Shown here in pieces: positions 26,685 through 35,014 of a stretch of DNA of 64,000 nucleotides. The stretch lies in the NCBI RefSeq assembly GCF_014287705.1, contig NZ_JACOOY010000011.1:1-64000 (forward strand), written 5' to 3'. This stretch comes from Dorea_D hominis (GTDB taxonomy: Bacteria; Bacillota; Clostridia; Lachnospirales; Lachnospiraceae). How positions within the stretch are numbered: position 1 is the first letter of the stretch; each line of letters opens with the position of its first letter. Under the pieces are notes generated by a model. The model did no database searches. It was given only the letters and a program-made list of their open reading frames with translations, and was not told where the DNA came from. A program made the translations under genes and the position numbers.

Positions 26685-26714
26685 ATTTTCTACGGAAGTT
26701 ATAAAAAGAAGTTG

Positions 26715-26759
26715 AAAAGATGCTTTGATAGTGCTAAACTCCTATAAAAGCGTCTTTTT
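26715..26759 (+). terminator. Rho-independent terminator
   Basis: AAAAGATGCTTTGATAG pairs with CTATAAAAGCGTCTTTTT with minor mismatches and a T-run. It closes the small membrane protein gene. Confidence 0.75.
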
Positions 26760-26912
26760 CTTTTGCGCTTTCAAGCGTGTCTATTTATATCTAAAGTATC
26801 TGAAAGGAATTCATGCTTTTAAATTTCACGAATAACAGCAGGAGTCCTGAAGGTACTAAAAAGACCGCACAAATTTCTTGTGAAGGACTCACAAAAAAGA
26901 AGGGAGAAATTC

Positions 26913-27830
26913 ATGAGAAAAAACAGAGAGTACAAAAGTGATGTGTTTTCCATGTTAATGGAAAGCAAGGAAAATGCACTGGAAATTTACAATGCATTAA
27001 ACGATTCGGGGTACACCAACCCGGAAGACGTGGAGATTGTTCAATTGGAGAGGGGCGTATCGCTCTCCATTCGGAATGATGCTTCATTCATTATTGACAT
27101 GAATATCAATTTCTACGAGCATCAGTCTACATACAATCCGAATATGCCGCTTCGGAGTTTGATTTATTTTGTAAATGCATTGGAAGACTGGCTGAAAGAT
27201 AATGACAAGGATCTGTTCAGCAGGAAACAAATACAGATACCGACACCGCATTTTGTTATATTTTATAATGGGATGCAAAAGAGACCGGAATACGAAGAAA
27301 TGAGATTGTCGAACGCTTTTTATCACAAAGTCGACGAACCGCAGATAGAGATCATCTGCAAGGTTTATAATATCAATCCAGAGAATAATCAGATTTTGAA
27401 AAAGAAATCAACAGTACTGGAAGGATATACTTACTTTGTAGAGAAAGTAAGAGAGAATCAAAGGCAGGGAATGAATCTGGAAGAGGCAGTGGACAGCGCG
27501 ATAAAAGACTGCATAGATAATCATATATTGGAAGATTTTTTTAGGAGAAGAAAGGACGACGTAAAGAAAATGACACATCTGGATTATACATGGGAAAAAC
27601 GGGAAAGGTTAATACGCATGGAAGAATATGCAGATGGCGAAGCGGCTGGAATACAGAAAGGTAAGATAGATTCTCTGCTGGAAATCTTACAGGAACTCGG
27701 CGATATCCCGGAAGCACTTCAGAACAGAATCAGATCTGAAAAAGATCTACAGGTTTTGACAAGCTGGCTGAAAGCAGCGGCGAGAGCAGATTCCGTGGAA
27801 GAGTTTCAAGCGAAAGCAGGACTGCTATAA
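26913..27830 (+). CDS. Rpn-family / PD-(D/E)XK nuclease-type putative transposase
   Basis: A 305-residue protein. The N-terminal half carries the degenerate nuclease core: MLMES near 11, FIIDMNINFYEHQS near 61 (acidic and Gln positions), then LIYFVNALEDWL and HFVIFYNG near 112. The C-terminal half is charged and helical with GEAAGIQKGKIDSLLEIL, typical of Rpn/PDDEXK_2 proteins. These enzymes promote DNA breakage and recombination and often occur as scattered family members. AAGGGAGA at 26900 decides the ATG at 26913. No terminal inverted repeats were seen. Confidence 0.75.
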   Translation: MRKNREYKSDVFSMLMESKENALEIYNALNDSGYTNPEDVEIVQLERGVSLSIRNDASFIIDMNINFYEHQSTYNPNMPLRSLIYFVNALEDWLKDNDKDLFSRKQIQIPTPHFVIFYNGMQKRPEYEEMRLSNAFYHKVDEPQIEIICKVYNINPENNQILKKKSTVLEGYTYFVEKVRENQRQGMNLEEAVDSAIKDCIDNHILEDFFRRRKDDVKKMTHLDYTWEKRERLIRMEEYADGEAAGIQKGKIDSLLEILQELGDIPEALQNRIRSEKDLQVLTSWLKAAARADSVEEFQAKAGLL

Positions 27831-27840
27831 TTACTATATT

Positions 27841-27870
27841 TTGACGCGCCACCGGCTTTTATGTTATTAT
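27841..27870 (+). promoter_or_regulatory. Promoter of sigma-like gene
   Basis: TTGACG (27841-27846), 18-base spacer, TATTAT (27865-27870). Confidence 0.6.
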
Positions 27871-27920
27871 TGATATGGTTGATGCACATATCAGGAAATA
27901 ATATAAAAACGGAGGCATAT

Positions 27921-28607
27921 ATGGCAGGTCGTTTAGAATTTAAAGAAAAATTAGGTGATATATTAAAAGAAGCAATCGCACAGGGCGGTGAGATGCAGAA
28001 AGAGGAAGTCGAGAAGTTCTTCGCAGAAGACGGACTTTCCGAAGAACAGATTGATCTTGTGTGTGATTATCTGTTGTCTCAGAAAGTATCGGTTTATGGC
28101 TATCAGAAGAAGTCGGGCGTAGTGAGAATGGTGGAAGAGCCGACAAAACTCAGTACAGAAGAACAGGCATATCTCGTGGAATACCGCAGAAGTATCGAAG
28201 AGATACAGAAGAAAGCAGCAAAAGAACCGATGGAAGAGAAGATGGCTTATTATCTTCCGAAGATTGTAGATGAAGCATTGAAAATGCATCGTGGCAATGT
28301 ATTTCTCGGAGATATGATACAGGAAGGAAGCTTAAGCCTGGTGCTTGCACTTTCCCAGACAGAGGAAGAAGAGAAGATTATGGAAAAAGTACGGGCAGGA
28401 ATCGATGTACTTCTGGAGTCACAGGATGAGACAACGAGAAGAGATCACCGCATGGTAGAGAAAGTCTCAGATCTGGATCAGGCGATCCGTGATATGACCG
28501 AGGAGAATGGAAGAAAAGTTGCAGTGGATGAAGTTGCAGATAAGCTTGGAATTACAGAAGCGGAGATCGCAGATATTCTGAAATTAGCAGGAGAAGAGGT
28601 GGAGTAA
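27921..28607 (+). CDS. Sigma-70-like protein lacking the promoter-recognition regions
   Basis: A 228-residue protein. Residues 1-60 resemble sigma region 1.1 (EEVEKFFAEDGLSEEQIDLV). Residues about 115-150 resemble regions 2.1-2.2 (YYLPKIVDEAL, then FLGDMIQEGSLSLVLAL, like FLDLIQEGNIGL), the core-polymerase contact. Residues 190-228 resemble region 3 (GRKVAVDEVADKLGITEAEI). Regions 2.3-2.4, which melt and read the -10 box, and region 4, which reads the -35 box, are absent. It may bind core polymerase without directing it to promoters. GGAGG before the ATG at 27921 sets the start. Confidence 0.75.
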   Translation: MAGRLEFKEKLGDILKEAIAQGGEMQKEEVEKFFAEDGLSEEQIDLVCDYLLSQKVSVYGYQKKSGVVRMVEEPTKLSTEEQAYLVEYRRSIEEIQKKAAKEPMEEKMAYYLPKIVDEALKMHRGNVFLGDMIQEGSLSLVLALSQTEEEEKIMEKVRAGIDVLLESQDETTRRDHRMVEKVSDLDQAIRDMTEENGRKVAVDEVADKLGITEAEIADILKLAGEEVE

Positions 28608-28621
28608 TCCACCTCTTTTTT
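28595..28621 (+). terminator. Rho-independent terminator overlapping the stop codon
   Basis: AGAGGTGGA pairs with TCCACCTCT, followed by TTTTT; the TAA of the sigma-like gene lies in the loop. Confidence 0.85.
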
Positions 28622-28652
28622 GTATAATAGGAAATTGCATTTCCTATTATAC
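28622..28652. repeat. Perfect 14-base inverted repeat
   Basis: GTATAATAGGAAAT and ATTTCCTATTATAC flank TGC. It lies between two terminators of convergent genes. It may be an extra bidirectional stop or a protein site. Confidence 0.6.
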
Positions 28653-28654
28653 AA

Positions 28655-28698
28655 AAGACCACCGCTTACGCGATAGATACACGTAAAGCGACGGTCTT
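28655..28698 (-). terminator. Terminator of the CorC-type gene
   Basis: On the minus strand AAGACCGTCGCTTTACG pairs with CGTAAGCGGTGGTCTT and is followed by TTGT. Confidence 0.75.
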
Positions 28699-28702
28699 GT
28701 CT

Positions 28703-29983
28703 TTATTCCTCCTCGTCCTCTTCTTCCGGCTGTGGTTCCGGCAAGTAAGCATGGACAGTTTCGATACGGTTTTTGTCTAGTTTTTCGACAATAAGACGGA
28801 TACCATCTTCCGTTGTGATTGAATCTCCGACTTCCGGAAGGCGATCCAGATGTTCGATGATAAATCCACCGATGGAATCATAATCTTCTGAAGTAAGATC
28901 AAGATCCAGACGGTCATTTAAGTCATCCAGATTCGTGGAACCTTCAATCAGGTACTCCCGTTCGCCGACTTCCTGTGCGAAATCTTCTTCATTTTCATCA
29001 TATTCATCGTGGATTTCACCGACGATCTCCTCCAGAATGTCTTCAAGTGTAATCAGACCGGAAGTTTCGCCATACTCATCCAGAACGATGGCGATATTGA
29101 AAGAGGATTCTCGCATCTCAACGAGAAGTTCGGAAATATTCTTATATTCATAAGTGAAATATGCTTCTCTTAAAATATCACGGATATGAAATTCTTTCGT
29201 ATTATCATATAAAAGAAGATCTTTCATATTGATTGTACCGATCACATTGTCGGTTGTTTCTTCAAAAATCGGAAGTCTTGTAAATTTATCTTCTCGGAAA
29301 ATCTCAATCAGTTCTTCATAAGTCGATTCTACGTCCGCAAATGTTACATGTACACGCGGTACCATAACATCTTTTGCCTTCGCATCTCCTAAATCAACCA
29401 CGTTGTAGATCATTTCTTTCTCATCGGATTCAATAACTCCGTCCTCATGGCTGACATTTACAATGGTACGAAGTTCATTTTCAGTCATTGTACGATTCTT
29501 CGCATTTGGATCGATATGAAAAATAAGAAGAATCAAAGAGGACAGTCCATTGATGATGAAAATAACCGGTGTCATGACTTTCATGAGAAAGCTGATGACA
29601 GGTGCATAAAGCAGAGAAATCTTCTCCGCGTAAACGGTCGCAGTTGTCTTTGGCGTGATTTCTCCGAACAGAAGAATCAGCACTGTAATGATCGCACTTG
29701 CGACAGCGACCATAGATCCACCCAGCTTGTAGGCAATAGTTGTTGCCAGAGAAGCGGCAGCCGTATTCACGATATTATTTCCAATGAGGATTGTACTTAG
29801 CAATTTGCTGGAATTTTCCGTGATACGAAGTACAGTCTTCGCGCGCTTATTGCCTTCTTCTTCCAATGTGCGCATGCGAATCTGACTTGCAGTTGTAAGA
29901 GCCGTTTCTGCGGAAGAAAAGAACCCCGACAGAAGCAGCAGAATTATCAGAATTATAAATTGTATGGCGTCATCCGAACCCAA
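28703..29983 (-). CDS. CNNM/CorC-type membrane transporter-associated protein
   Basis: A 426-residue protein. The DUF21 membrane domain (about 1-185) has four hydrophobic segments and the GFFSSAETAL signature. Two CBS domains follow (about 200-320, with VPRVHVTF and LPIFEETTDNVIG), then a CorC_HlyC domain (about 340-420, ending acidic). Such proteins affect Mg/Co efflux. The start is read as TTG at 29983: AAAAGGAGTG lies about 11 bases upstream and the protein begins directly with the first membrane segment. An upstream ATG at 30106 would overlap the murB promoter. Confidence 0.85.
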   Translation of the reverse strand: MGSDDAIQFIILIILLLLSGFFSSAETALTTASQIRMRTLEEEGNKRAKTVLRITENSSKLLSTILIGNNIVNTAAASLATTIAYKLGGSMVAVASAIITVLILLFGEITPKTTATVYAEKISLLYAPVISFLMKVMTPVIFIINGLSSLILLIFHIDPNAKNRTMTENELRTIVNVSHEDGVIESDEKEMIYNVVDLGDAKAKDVMVPRVHVTFADVESTYEELIEIFREDKFTRLPIFEETTDNVIGTINMKDLLLYDNTKEFHIRDILREAYFTYEYKNISELLVEMRESSFNIAIVLDEYGETSGLITLEDILEEIVGEIHDEYDENEEDFAQEVGEREYLIEGSTNLDDLNDRLDLDLTSEDYDSIGGFIIEHLDRLPEVGDSITTEDGIRLIVEKLDKNRIETVHAYLPEPQPEEEDEEE

Positions 29984-30055
29984 TTTAAATATCACTCCTT
30001 TTGGTTTGTATATAGCACTAATATAGCGCATTTCATGGTATTTTGCAAGAGTTCG

Positions 30056-30084
30056 TTGAATTTGCAGTTTATTTATTGTATGAT
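30056..30084 (+). promoter_or_regulatory. murB operon promoter
   Basis: TTGAAT (30056-30061), 17 bases, TATGAT (30079-30084). Confidence 0.6.
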
Positions 30085-30131
30085 GTACAAGGAATAAAAG
30101 ACACACTCTATTCTATAAGGAGAAATCATAG

Positions 30132-31043
30132 ATGAATCAGAATATATATGATAAATTGAAACAGATTCTTTCGTCTGCACAGGTGAAAGCAGATGAACCG
30201 ATGAAGAATCATATTACGTTCCGGGTAGGTGGCCCGGCAGACGTATACGTGGTACCGAAGACAAAGGAAGAACTTTTACAGGTTATTACATGCTGTAAAG
30301 CGGAGAATGTTCCTTATTATATAATTGGAAATGGAAGTAATCTTCTGGTCGGAGACAAAGGCTACAGAGGCGTTGTAATCCAGATTTTCAAAGAGATGAA
30401 TGAGATTACCTGCGAGGGAAATGTAATCTGCGCACAGGCGGGAGCACTGCTTTCACAGGTTGCAGCGAAAGCGCTGGAGCAAAGTCTTACAGGATTTGAA
30501 TTTGCGGCAGGAATTCCGGGAACGCTCGGCGGCGCCTGTGTGATGAACGCCGGAGCATACGGTGGTGAGATGAAAGATGTTCTGAAGGAAGTGACAGTTT
30601 TGACGGATGAGGGAGAATTCCTTACGATTCCGAAGGAAGAGCTGGAACTGGGATACCGTACAAGCGTAATCGCAAAAAAAGGCTACATTGTCATAGAGGC
30701 AGTTCTTGAACTTAAGAGTGGAAATGCAGATGAGATCAGGGCTTACATGGATGAGCTGAAGGAAAAGCGCATTACAAAACAGCCGCTGGAATATCCGAGT
30801 GCTGGAAGTACATTTAAGCGACCGGAAGGATATTTCGCCGGAAAACTGATCCAGGATGCAGATCTCCGTGGCTTTCAGGTAGGAGGCGCACAGGTTTCCG
30901 AAAAACATTGCGGATTTGTTATTAATAAGGATCATGCGACAGCAGCAGATATCGTAGAACTGATGCAGCAGGTGTCAGACAGAGTGGAGGAAAAGTTCGG
31001 CGTGAAATTAGAGCCGGAAGTAAAAAGATTAGGAGAGTTCTAG
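30132..31043 (+). CDS. murB: UDP-N-acetylenolpyruvoylglucosamine reductase
   Basis: A 303-residue type II MurB. It reduces the enolpyruvyl group with NADPH and FAD to give UDP-MurNAc in peptidoglycan synthesis. HITFRVGGPADVYV (residues 24-37) and GNGSNLLVGDKG near 62 bind FAD; GIPGTLGGACVMNAGAYGGE near 128 and YPSAGSTFKRP near 222 (with the proton-donor Ser) are conserved. It is the first gene of murB-rapZ-whiA-crh; rapZ begins 1 base after its stop. Confidence 0.96.
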   Translation: MNQNIYDKLKQILSSAQVKADEPMKNHITFRVGGPADVYVVPKTKEELLQVITCCKAENVPYYIIGNGSNLLVGDKGYRGVVIQIFKEMNEITCEGNVICAQAGALLSQVAAKALEQSLTGFEFAAGIPGTLGGACVMNAGAYGGEMKDVLKEVTVLTDEGEFLTIPKEELELGYRTSVIAKKGYIVIEAVLELKSGNADEIRAYMDELKEKRITKQPLEYPSAGSTFKRPEGYFAGKLIQDADLRGFQVGGAQVSEKHCGFVINKDHATAADIVELMQQVSDRVEEKFGVKLEPEVKRLGEF

Positions 31044-31044
31044 T

Positions 31045-31929
31045 ATGAGATTTGTGATTGTAACGGGTATGTCGGGAGCAGGAAAAAGTACAGCGCTTAA
31101 GATGCTGGAAGATATGGGTTATTTTTGCGCAGATAATCTGCCGGTGCCATTGATTCCAAAATTTGCAGAGCTTTTAAGTGTGCCGGGTACAGAGATGAAT
31201 AAGGCGGCGCTTGGCGTGGATATCCGTAGCGGTCAGAGTTTCAAAGAACTGGAGCGTGTACTTAGTGAGCTGGATGAAGCAGGACTTACTTATGAGATTC
31301 TGTTCCTGGAATCCAGTGACGATGTGCTGATCAAACGATATAAAGAGACAAGACGTTTTCATCCATTGTCCGGCAGCAGCCAGAGAGTGGACAAAGGAAT
31401 TGCCGAGGAACGTGAAAAATTAAGCTTTCTTAAGAAGAAGGCAAATTACCTGTTGGATACGAGCCATATGCTGACGCGCGAATTAAAAGGCGAACTGAAT
31501 AAAATTTTCGTAGAAAACAAGGAATACAAGAACTTATACATAACAGTTCTGTCTTTTGGATTTAAATACGGAATCCCAAGTGATGCAGATCTTGTATTTG
31601 ATGTCCGTTTTCTGCCGAACCCATATTATATAGAAGAATTACGTTCAAAGAGCGGTAATGACAAAGAAGTCAGAGATTATGTTATGGAAAATGAGAAATC
31701 TTGGGAATTTTTGGAGAAACTGACAGACATGATTGAATTTCTGATTCCGAATTACGTGGCAGAAGGAAAGACGCAGCTTGTGATCGGAATCGGTTGTACC
31801 GGTGGAAAACACAGATCCGTAACTCTGGCGAATGCATTATACGAAACACTTCAGGAAAATGAAGAAAACTATGGCGTTAGAATCGAACACAGAGACATTG
31901 AAAAGGATGCTAAAACGAAAGCAAGATAG
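31045..31929 (+). CDS. rapZ: RNase adapter / nucleotide-binding protein RapZ (YvcJ)
   Basis: A 294-residue P-loop protein. GMSGAGKSTALKMLEDMGYF (residues 7-26) is the Walker A with the following conserved helix; DIRSG near 59 and GCTGGKHRSVTLA near 249 are the family's other fixed blocks. In Gammaproteobacteria RapZ directs RNase E to GlmZ; in Firmicutes YvcJ binds nucleotides and its target is less clear. It sits in the usual order before whiA, but yvcK (glmR), usual between them, is absent here. Confidence 0.95.
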   Translation: MRFVIVTGMSGAGKSTALKMLEDMGYFCADNLPVPLIPKFAELLSVPGTEMNKAALGVDIRSGQSFKELERVLSELDEAGLTYEILFLESSDDVLIKRYKETRRFHPLSGSSQRVDKGIAEEREKLSFLKKKANYLLDTSHMLTRELKGELNKIFVENKEYKNLYITVLSFGFKYGIPSDADLVFDVRFLPNPYYIEELRSKSGNDKEVRDYVMENEKSWEFLEKLTDMIEFLIPNYVAEGKTQLVIGIGCTGGKHRSVTLANALYETLQENEENYGVRIEHRDIEKDAKTKAR

Positions 31930-31938
31930 GAGCAGGAA

Positions 31939-32841
31939 ATGTCATTTTCCGGGAAAATAAAAGAAGAACTGGCAGAACATTCGACGGATGCAAGACATTG
32001 CAATCTTGCAGAACTTTCTGCAATTGTGCAAATGTGTGGGCATTTTTCGGAAGATTTTAAGGGCAGAATCACTTTACAGGTGGACACGGAAAATTATCCA
32101 GTTGCAAGAAAATGCTTTACATTAATGAGAAAAACATTTAATATAAAGACTGATATCGTAATTCGAAGACATGCAGGAAAGGACAACTGGAGTTATCATC
32201 TCTTCTGGAGGGGAGAAGAACTCCTTGCGGTAAAGAATGCGGACGTTCAGGCAGTCTGTTGTAAAAGAGCCTATATTCGGGGCGCATTTCTTGCGGCGGG
32301 ATCAATGAGTGATCCTACGAAGTCATACCATCTGGAGATTGTATGTGCGCAGGAAGAACGGGCAGAGCATCTGAAGACTCTGATGAACAGCTTCGGAACC
32401 GATGCGAAGATTGTACAGCGGAAGCGAATGCATGTTGTATATCTGAAGGAAGGTTCCCAGATTGTGGATATGCTGAATGTTATGGAGGCGCATGTTGCAT
32501 TACTGGAGCTGGAGAATGTCCGGATCCTGAAAGAGATGCGTAATGCCGTCAACAGGAAAGTGAATTGCGAAACTGCTAATATTAACAAAACCGTTTCTGC
32601 CGCAGTAAGGCAGATGGAGGATATTGCATATATCCGGGATACGATTGGTTTTGATGAATTGCCGGATGGGTTGAAAGACGTCGCCCTTACACGTCTGGCA
32701 TATCCGGATGCAGCACTGAAGGAGCTGGGAAGTCTGTTACGTGAACCTGTAGGAAAATCAGGTGTGAATCACAGACTGAGGAAATTAAGTGAGATAGCGA
32801 ATAAGTTAAGGGAAAATAAGGAGGAGCAACACTATGATTAA
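31939..32841 (+). CDS. whiA: Sporulation/cell-division regulator WhiA
   Basis: A 300-residue protein with a degenerate LAGLIDADG homing-endonuclease-like N-domain (about 10-190; AYIRGAFLAAGSMSDP near 112) and a C-terminal helix-turn-helix (about 210-295; NINKTVSAAVRQ, ALKELGSLL, SGVNHRLRKL). WhiA affects cell division and chromosome segregation. Its stop overlaps the crh start by 8 bases, which couples their translation. Confidence 0.94.
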   Translation: MSFSGKIKEELAEHSTDARHCNLAELSAIVQMCGHFSEDFKGRITLQVDTENYPVARKCFTLMRKTFNIKTDIVIRRHAGKDNWSYHLFWRGEELLAVKNADVQAVCCKRAYIRGAFLAAGSMSDPTKSYHLEIVCAQEERAEHLKTLMNSFGTDAKIVQRKRMHVVYLKEGSQIVDMLNVMEAHVALLELENVRILKEMRNAVNRKVNCETANINKTVSAAVRQMEDIAYIRDTIGFDELPDGLKDVALTRLAYPDAALKELGSLLREPVGKSGVNHRLRKLSEIANKLRENKEEQHYD

Positions 32842-33091
32842 GAAGCCTGTTACGATTCGAAACAGCATGGATATGGAAACAAGACCGATTGCACACCTTG
32901 TGCAGGAAGCGAGCCAGTATAAGAGTCAGGTATATATCGAGATGGATGATAAGAAGATTAACGCAAAGAGTATTATGGGAATGATGAGCCTGAATCTTTC
33001 AGAAGGAACGGCGATTACTGTTGCAGCAGACGGAGAGGATGAATCCGAGGCAGTAGCAGGTGTGGAAGCATTCCTCGTTGCTAACAAATAA
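32834..33091 (+). CDS. crh: Crh-like HPr-family regulator without the active-site histidine
   Basis: An 85-residue HPr-fold protein. Position 15, where HPr carries the phosphorylated His (LHARP), is Glu (DMETRPIA), so it cannot pass PTS phosphate. Ser46 is intact in AKSIMGMM, the site phosphorylated by HPr kinase to make a CcpA co-effector. This matches Crh of Bacillus, which has Gln at 15 and also lies next to whiA. Its start overlaps whiA. Confidence 0.9.
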   Translation: MIKKPVTIRNSMDMETRPIAHLVQEASQYKSQVYIEMDDKKINAKSIMGMMSLNLSEGTAITVAADGEDESEAVAGVEAFLVANK

Positions 33092-33121
33092 TCATACATA
33101 ATGATAATATAAGACATAAGA

Positions 33122-33149
33122 AAAGAGTTCCGGTTAAGGAACTCTTTTT
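33122..33149 (+). terminator. Rho-independent terminator
   Basis: AAAGAGTTCC pairs with GGAACTCTTT and is followed by TT. It ends the murB-crh operon. Confidence 0.85.
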
Positions 33150-33174
33150 CAGACGAGTGAAAGGAGAGCGGAGT

Positions 33175-34107
33175 ATGAAAAGATTACTGTTTGTATATAA
33201 TCCGCATGCCGGCAAAGGCATGCTCGCACCAAAGGTGTCAGACGTTGTAGATATTTTTGTGAAAGCAGGTTATGAAGTGGTGATCTATCCGACGCAGGCA
33301 TATCATGACGCATATAAGAAAATATCCGAATATGATGCCAGTACATATGATCTGGTTGTGTGCAGCGGAGGTGACGGAACATTGGATGAAGTTGTGACCG
33401 GAATGATGAAACGTGAAGACCGTGATCCGATCGGATATATTCCGGCTGGAACAACGAATGACTTTGCGAACAGCCTGCATATTCCGAAAGATGTTCTGAA
33501 AGCTGCGGACAATGCAGTGAATGGTTCCGAATTCTGCTGTGATGTCGGTAAATTCAATGACGGTATTTTCGTCTATATTGCCGCGTTTGGTTTATTTACG
33601 GATGTATCTTATGAGACAAAGCAGGAATTGAAGAACGTGCTCGGACATCTTGCATACCTTCTGGAAGGAACGAAGCGTCTGTTTAACATTCCGTCTTACC
33701 GGATCAAAGTAGAACATGACGGAGAGGTGATCGAGGACGAATTTGTATTCGGAATGGTAACAAATTCCAGATCTGTAGGCGGTTTCCGCAATATGATCGG
33801 AAAGGAAGTCGCATTTGACGACGGTCTGTTTGAAGTTACATTGATTAAGACACCGAAGAATCCAATTGCTTTACAGGAGATCATCGCATCACTTCTGATC
33901 GAACAGGTGGACACAAAGCATATGTACACATTCAAAACAGGCAAGATCACATTCGAGTCGATTGAAGAGATCCCATGGACATTGGATGGGGAGTATGGCG
34001 GAAGCCATGATGAAGTTGTCATTGAGAATTTGCAGAAACAGTTACATCTAATGGTTCCGGAAGATGAAATGAAGAAATTGTCTGTGAATCACAAGAAAGA
34101 AAACTAG
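33175..34107 (+). CDS. Diacylglycerol/lipid kinase, YegS/BmrU family
   Basis: A 310-residue kinase. The N-terminal catalytic domain has NPHAGKG (residues 8-14), CSGGDGTLDEVVTG near 63 (nucleotide loop) and PAGTTNDFANSL near 88; LDGEYGG near 272 is in the C-domain. It phosphorylates diacylglycerol or a related lipid, recycling it to phosphatidate at the membrane. AAGGAG at 33161 fits the ATG at 33175. Confidence 0.9.
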   Translation: MKRLLFVYNPHAGKGMLAPKVSDVVDIFVKAGYEVVIYPTQAYHDAYKKISEYDASTYDLVVCSGGDGTLDEVVTGMMKREDRDPIGYIPAGTTNDFANSLHIPKDVLKAADNAVNGSEFCCDVGKFNDGIFVYIAAFGLFTDVSYETKQELKNVLGHLAYLLEGTKRLFNIPSYRIKVEHDGEVIEDEFVFGMVTNSRSVGGFRNMIGKEVAFDDGLFEVTLIKTPKNPIALQEIIASLLIEQVDTKHMYTFKTGKITFESIEEIPWTLDGEYGGSHDEVVIENLQKQLHLMVPEDEMKKLSVNHKKEN

Positions 34108-34176
34108 CGAAAGCAGCCGAAAAATGCAGGGCTGTAGAAAAAATTGCAAAAAAACATAAAAAATGAAAAAAAGTAC

Positions 34177-34205
34177 TTGCTTATTTATAGAATGTTTGCT
34201 ATACT
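34177..34205 (+). promoter_or_regulatory. tRNA-Glu promoter
   Basis: TTGCTT (34177-34182), 17 bases, TATACT (34200-34205). Confidence 0.75.
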
Positions 34206-34225
34206 AGGCAAGTACGAAAGAGCAA

Positions 34226-34297
34226 GGCTCCCTGGTCAAGCGGTCAAGACGCTAGCCTCTCACGCTGGAATCAGGGGTTCGATTCCCCTGGGAGTCA
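34226..34297 (+). tRNA. tRNA-Glu (CTC)
   Basis: Cloverleaf: acceptor GGCTCCC/GGGAGTC, anticodon stem CTAGC/GCTGG around loop CTCTCAC (anticodon CTC, reads GAG), T-arm AGGGG-TTCGATT-CCCCT. CCA is not encoded. A single-gene transcript. Confidence 0.95.
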
Positions 34298-34306
34298 CTC
34301 GGTATG

Positions 34307-34342
34307 AAACCGGAGTTCATTATGAATTCCGGTTTTGTTTTA
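34307..34342 (+). terminator. Rho-independent terminator
   Basis: AAACCGGAGTTCAT pairs with ATGAATTCCGGTTT, then TGTTTT. Confidence 0.85.
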
Positions 34343-34497
34343 TATATCTACAATATCAAGTCAGGCAGTTCAGCCTGCATAATTCCTGAAATTATGACAT
34401 TGCAATAGTACATTTTTACTTTCATACAGATTTTTGATACAGGGTGTCAGGCTTTTGACCTGGCATCATATAATGTAGTAAAAGGAGATATAATTTT

Positions 34498-34956
34498 ATG
34501 ATGATATTTTCAAAAATATATTTGTGCAGATGGTTTATGCTGTATCTGCTTGCCACCTGTCTGGTGTGGATTGCCGGACAGGACGCGCGTACACACAGAA
34601 TTTCAAATCGGTCCGTGCTGGCATTTGGAGCGCTGGCGGCAGCGTACCGGATGCTCTGCCCTGAACTTTCGTGTCAGGCGGTGTGCGTTGGAGTGTTTGC
34701 TGTCAGTGTGCCGTTACTTCTGCTGGCAGCATGGAAGCCGGGTGCTGTTGGTGGCGGAGATGTAAAATTAATGGCAGCAGGTGGGAGTTTATTTGGTGCA
34801 AATGGAATCTGGCAAGCGTTTTTTACTGGCATTTTGCTGGCAGGAATCTGGACAATCGTGATGCTTTTGTGCAAAAAGGTGAAACGGAAGTCGAGTATCC
34901 CGCTTGGTCCGTTTCTTAGTGCGGGAATGCTGATTTCTTTGTCCTTGTTTTTTTGA
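34498..34956 (+). CDS. Prepilin peptidase, A24 family (CpaA-like)
   Basis: A 152-residue membrane aspartic protease with about five hydrophobic segments. The two catalytic Asp residues are in GQDARTHRIS (near 28) and GGGDVKLMAAGG (near 83, the GxGD motif). It cuts leader peptides of type IV pilin-like proteins on the cytoplasmic face and lacks the N-methylase domain of full PilD. AAGGAGAT precedes the ATG at 34498. No pilus genes are adjacent. Confidence 0.85.
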   Translation: MMIFSKIYLCRWFMLYLLATCLVWIAGQDARTHRISNRSVLAFGALAAAYRMLCPELSCQAVCVGVFAVSVPLLLLAAWKPGAVGGGDVKLMAAGGSLFGANGIWQAFFTGILLAGIWTIVMLLCKKVKRKSSIPLGPFLSAGMLISLSLFF

Positions 34957-35014
34957 AAGTAATGGTCTATAATAAAAAAATGAAATGTGAATTGAAGAAT
35001 TGGAGGAATATGAT

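Noticed and set aside
26880..27830. Insertion sequence around the Rpn-like gene
   Set aside because: No terminal inverted repeats or target duplications were found at its edges.
29984..30106. Longer start for the CorC-type protein at 30106
   Set aside because: It would add an unrelated leader overlapping the murB promoter; a ribosome site supports TTG at 29983.
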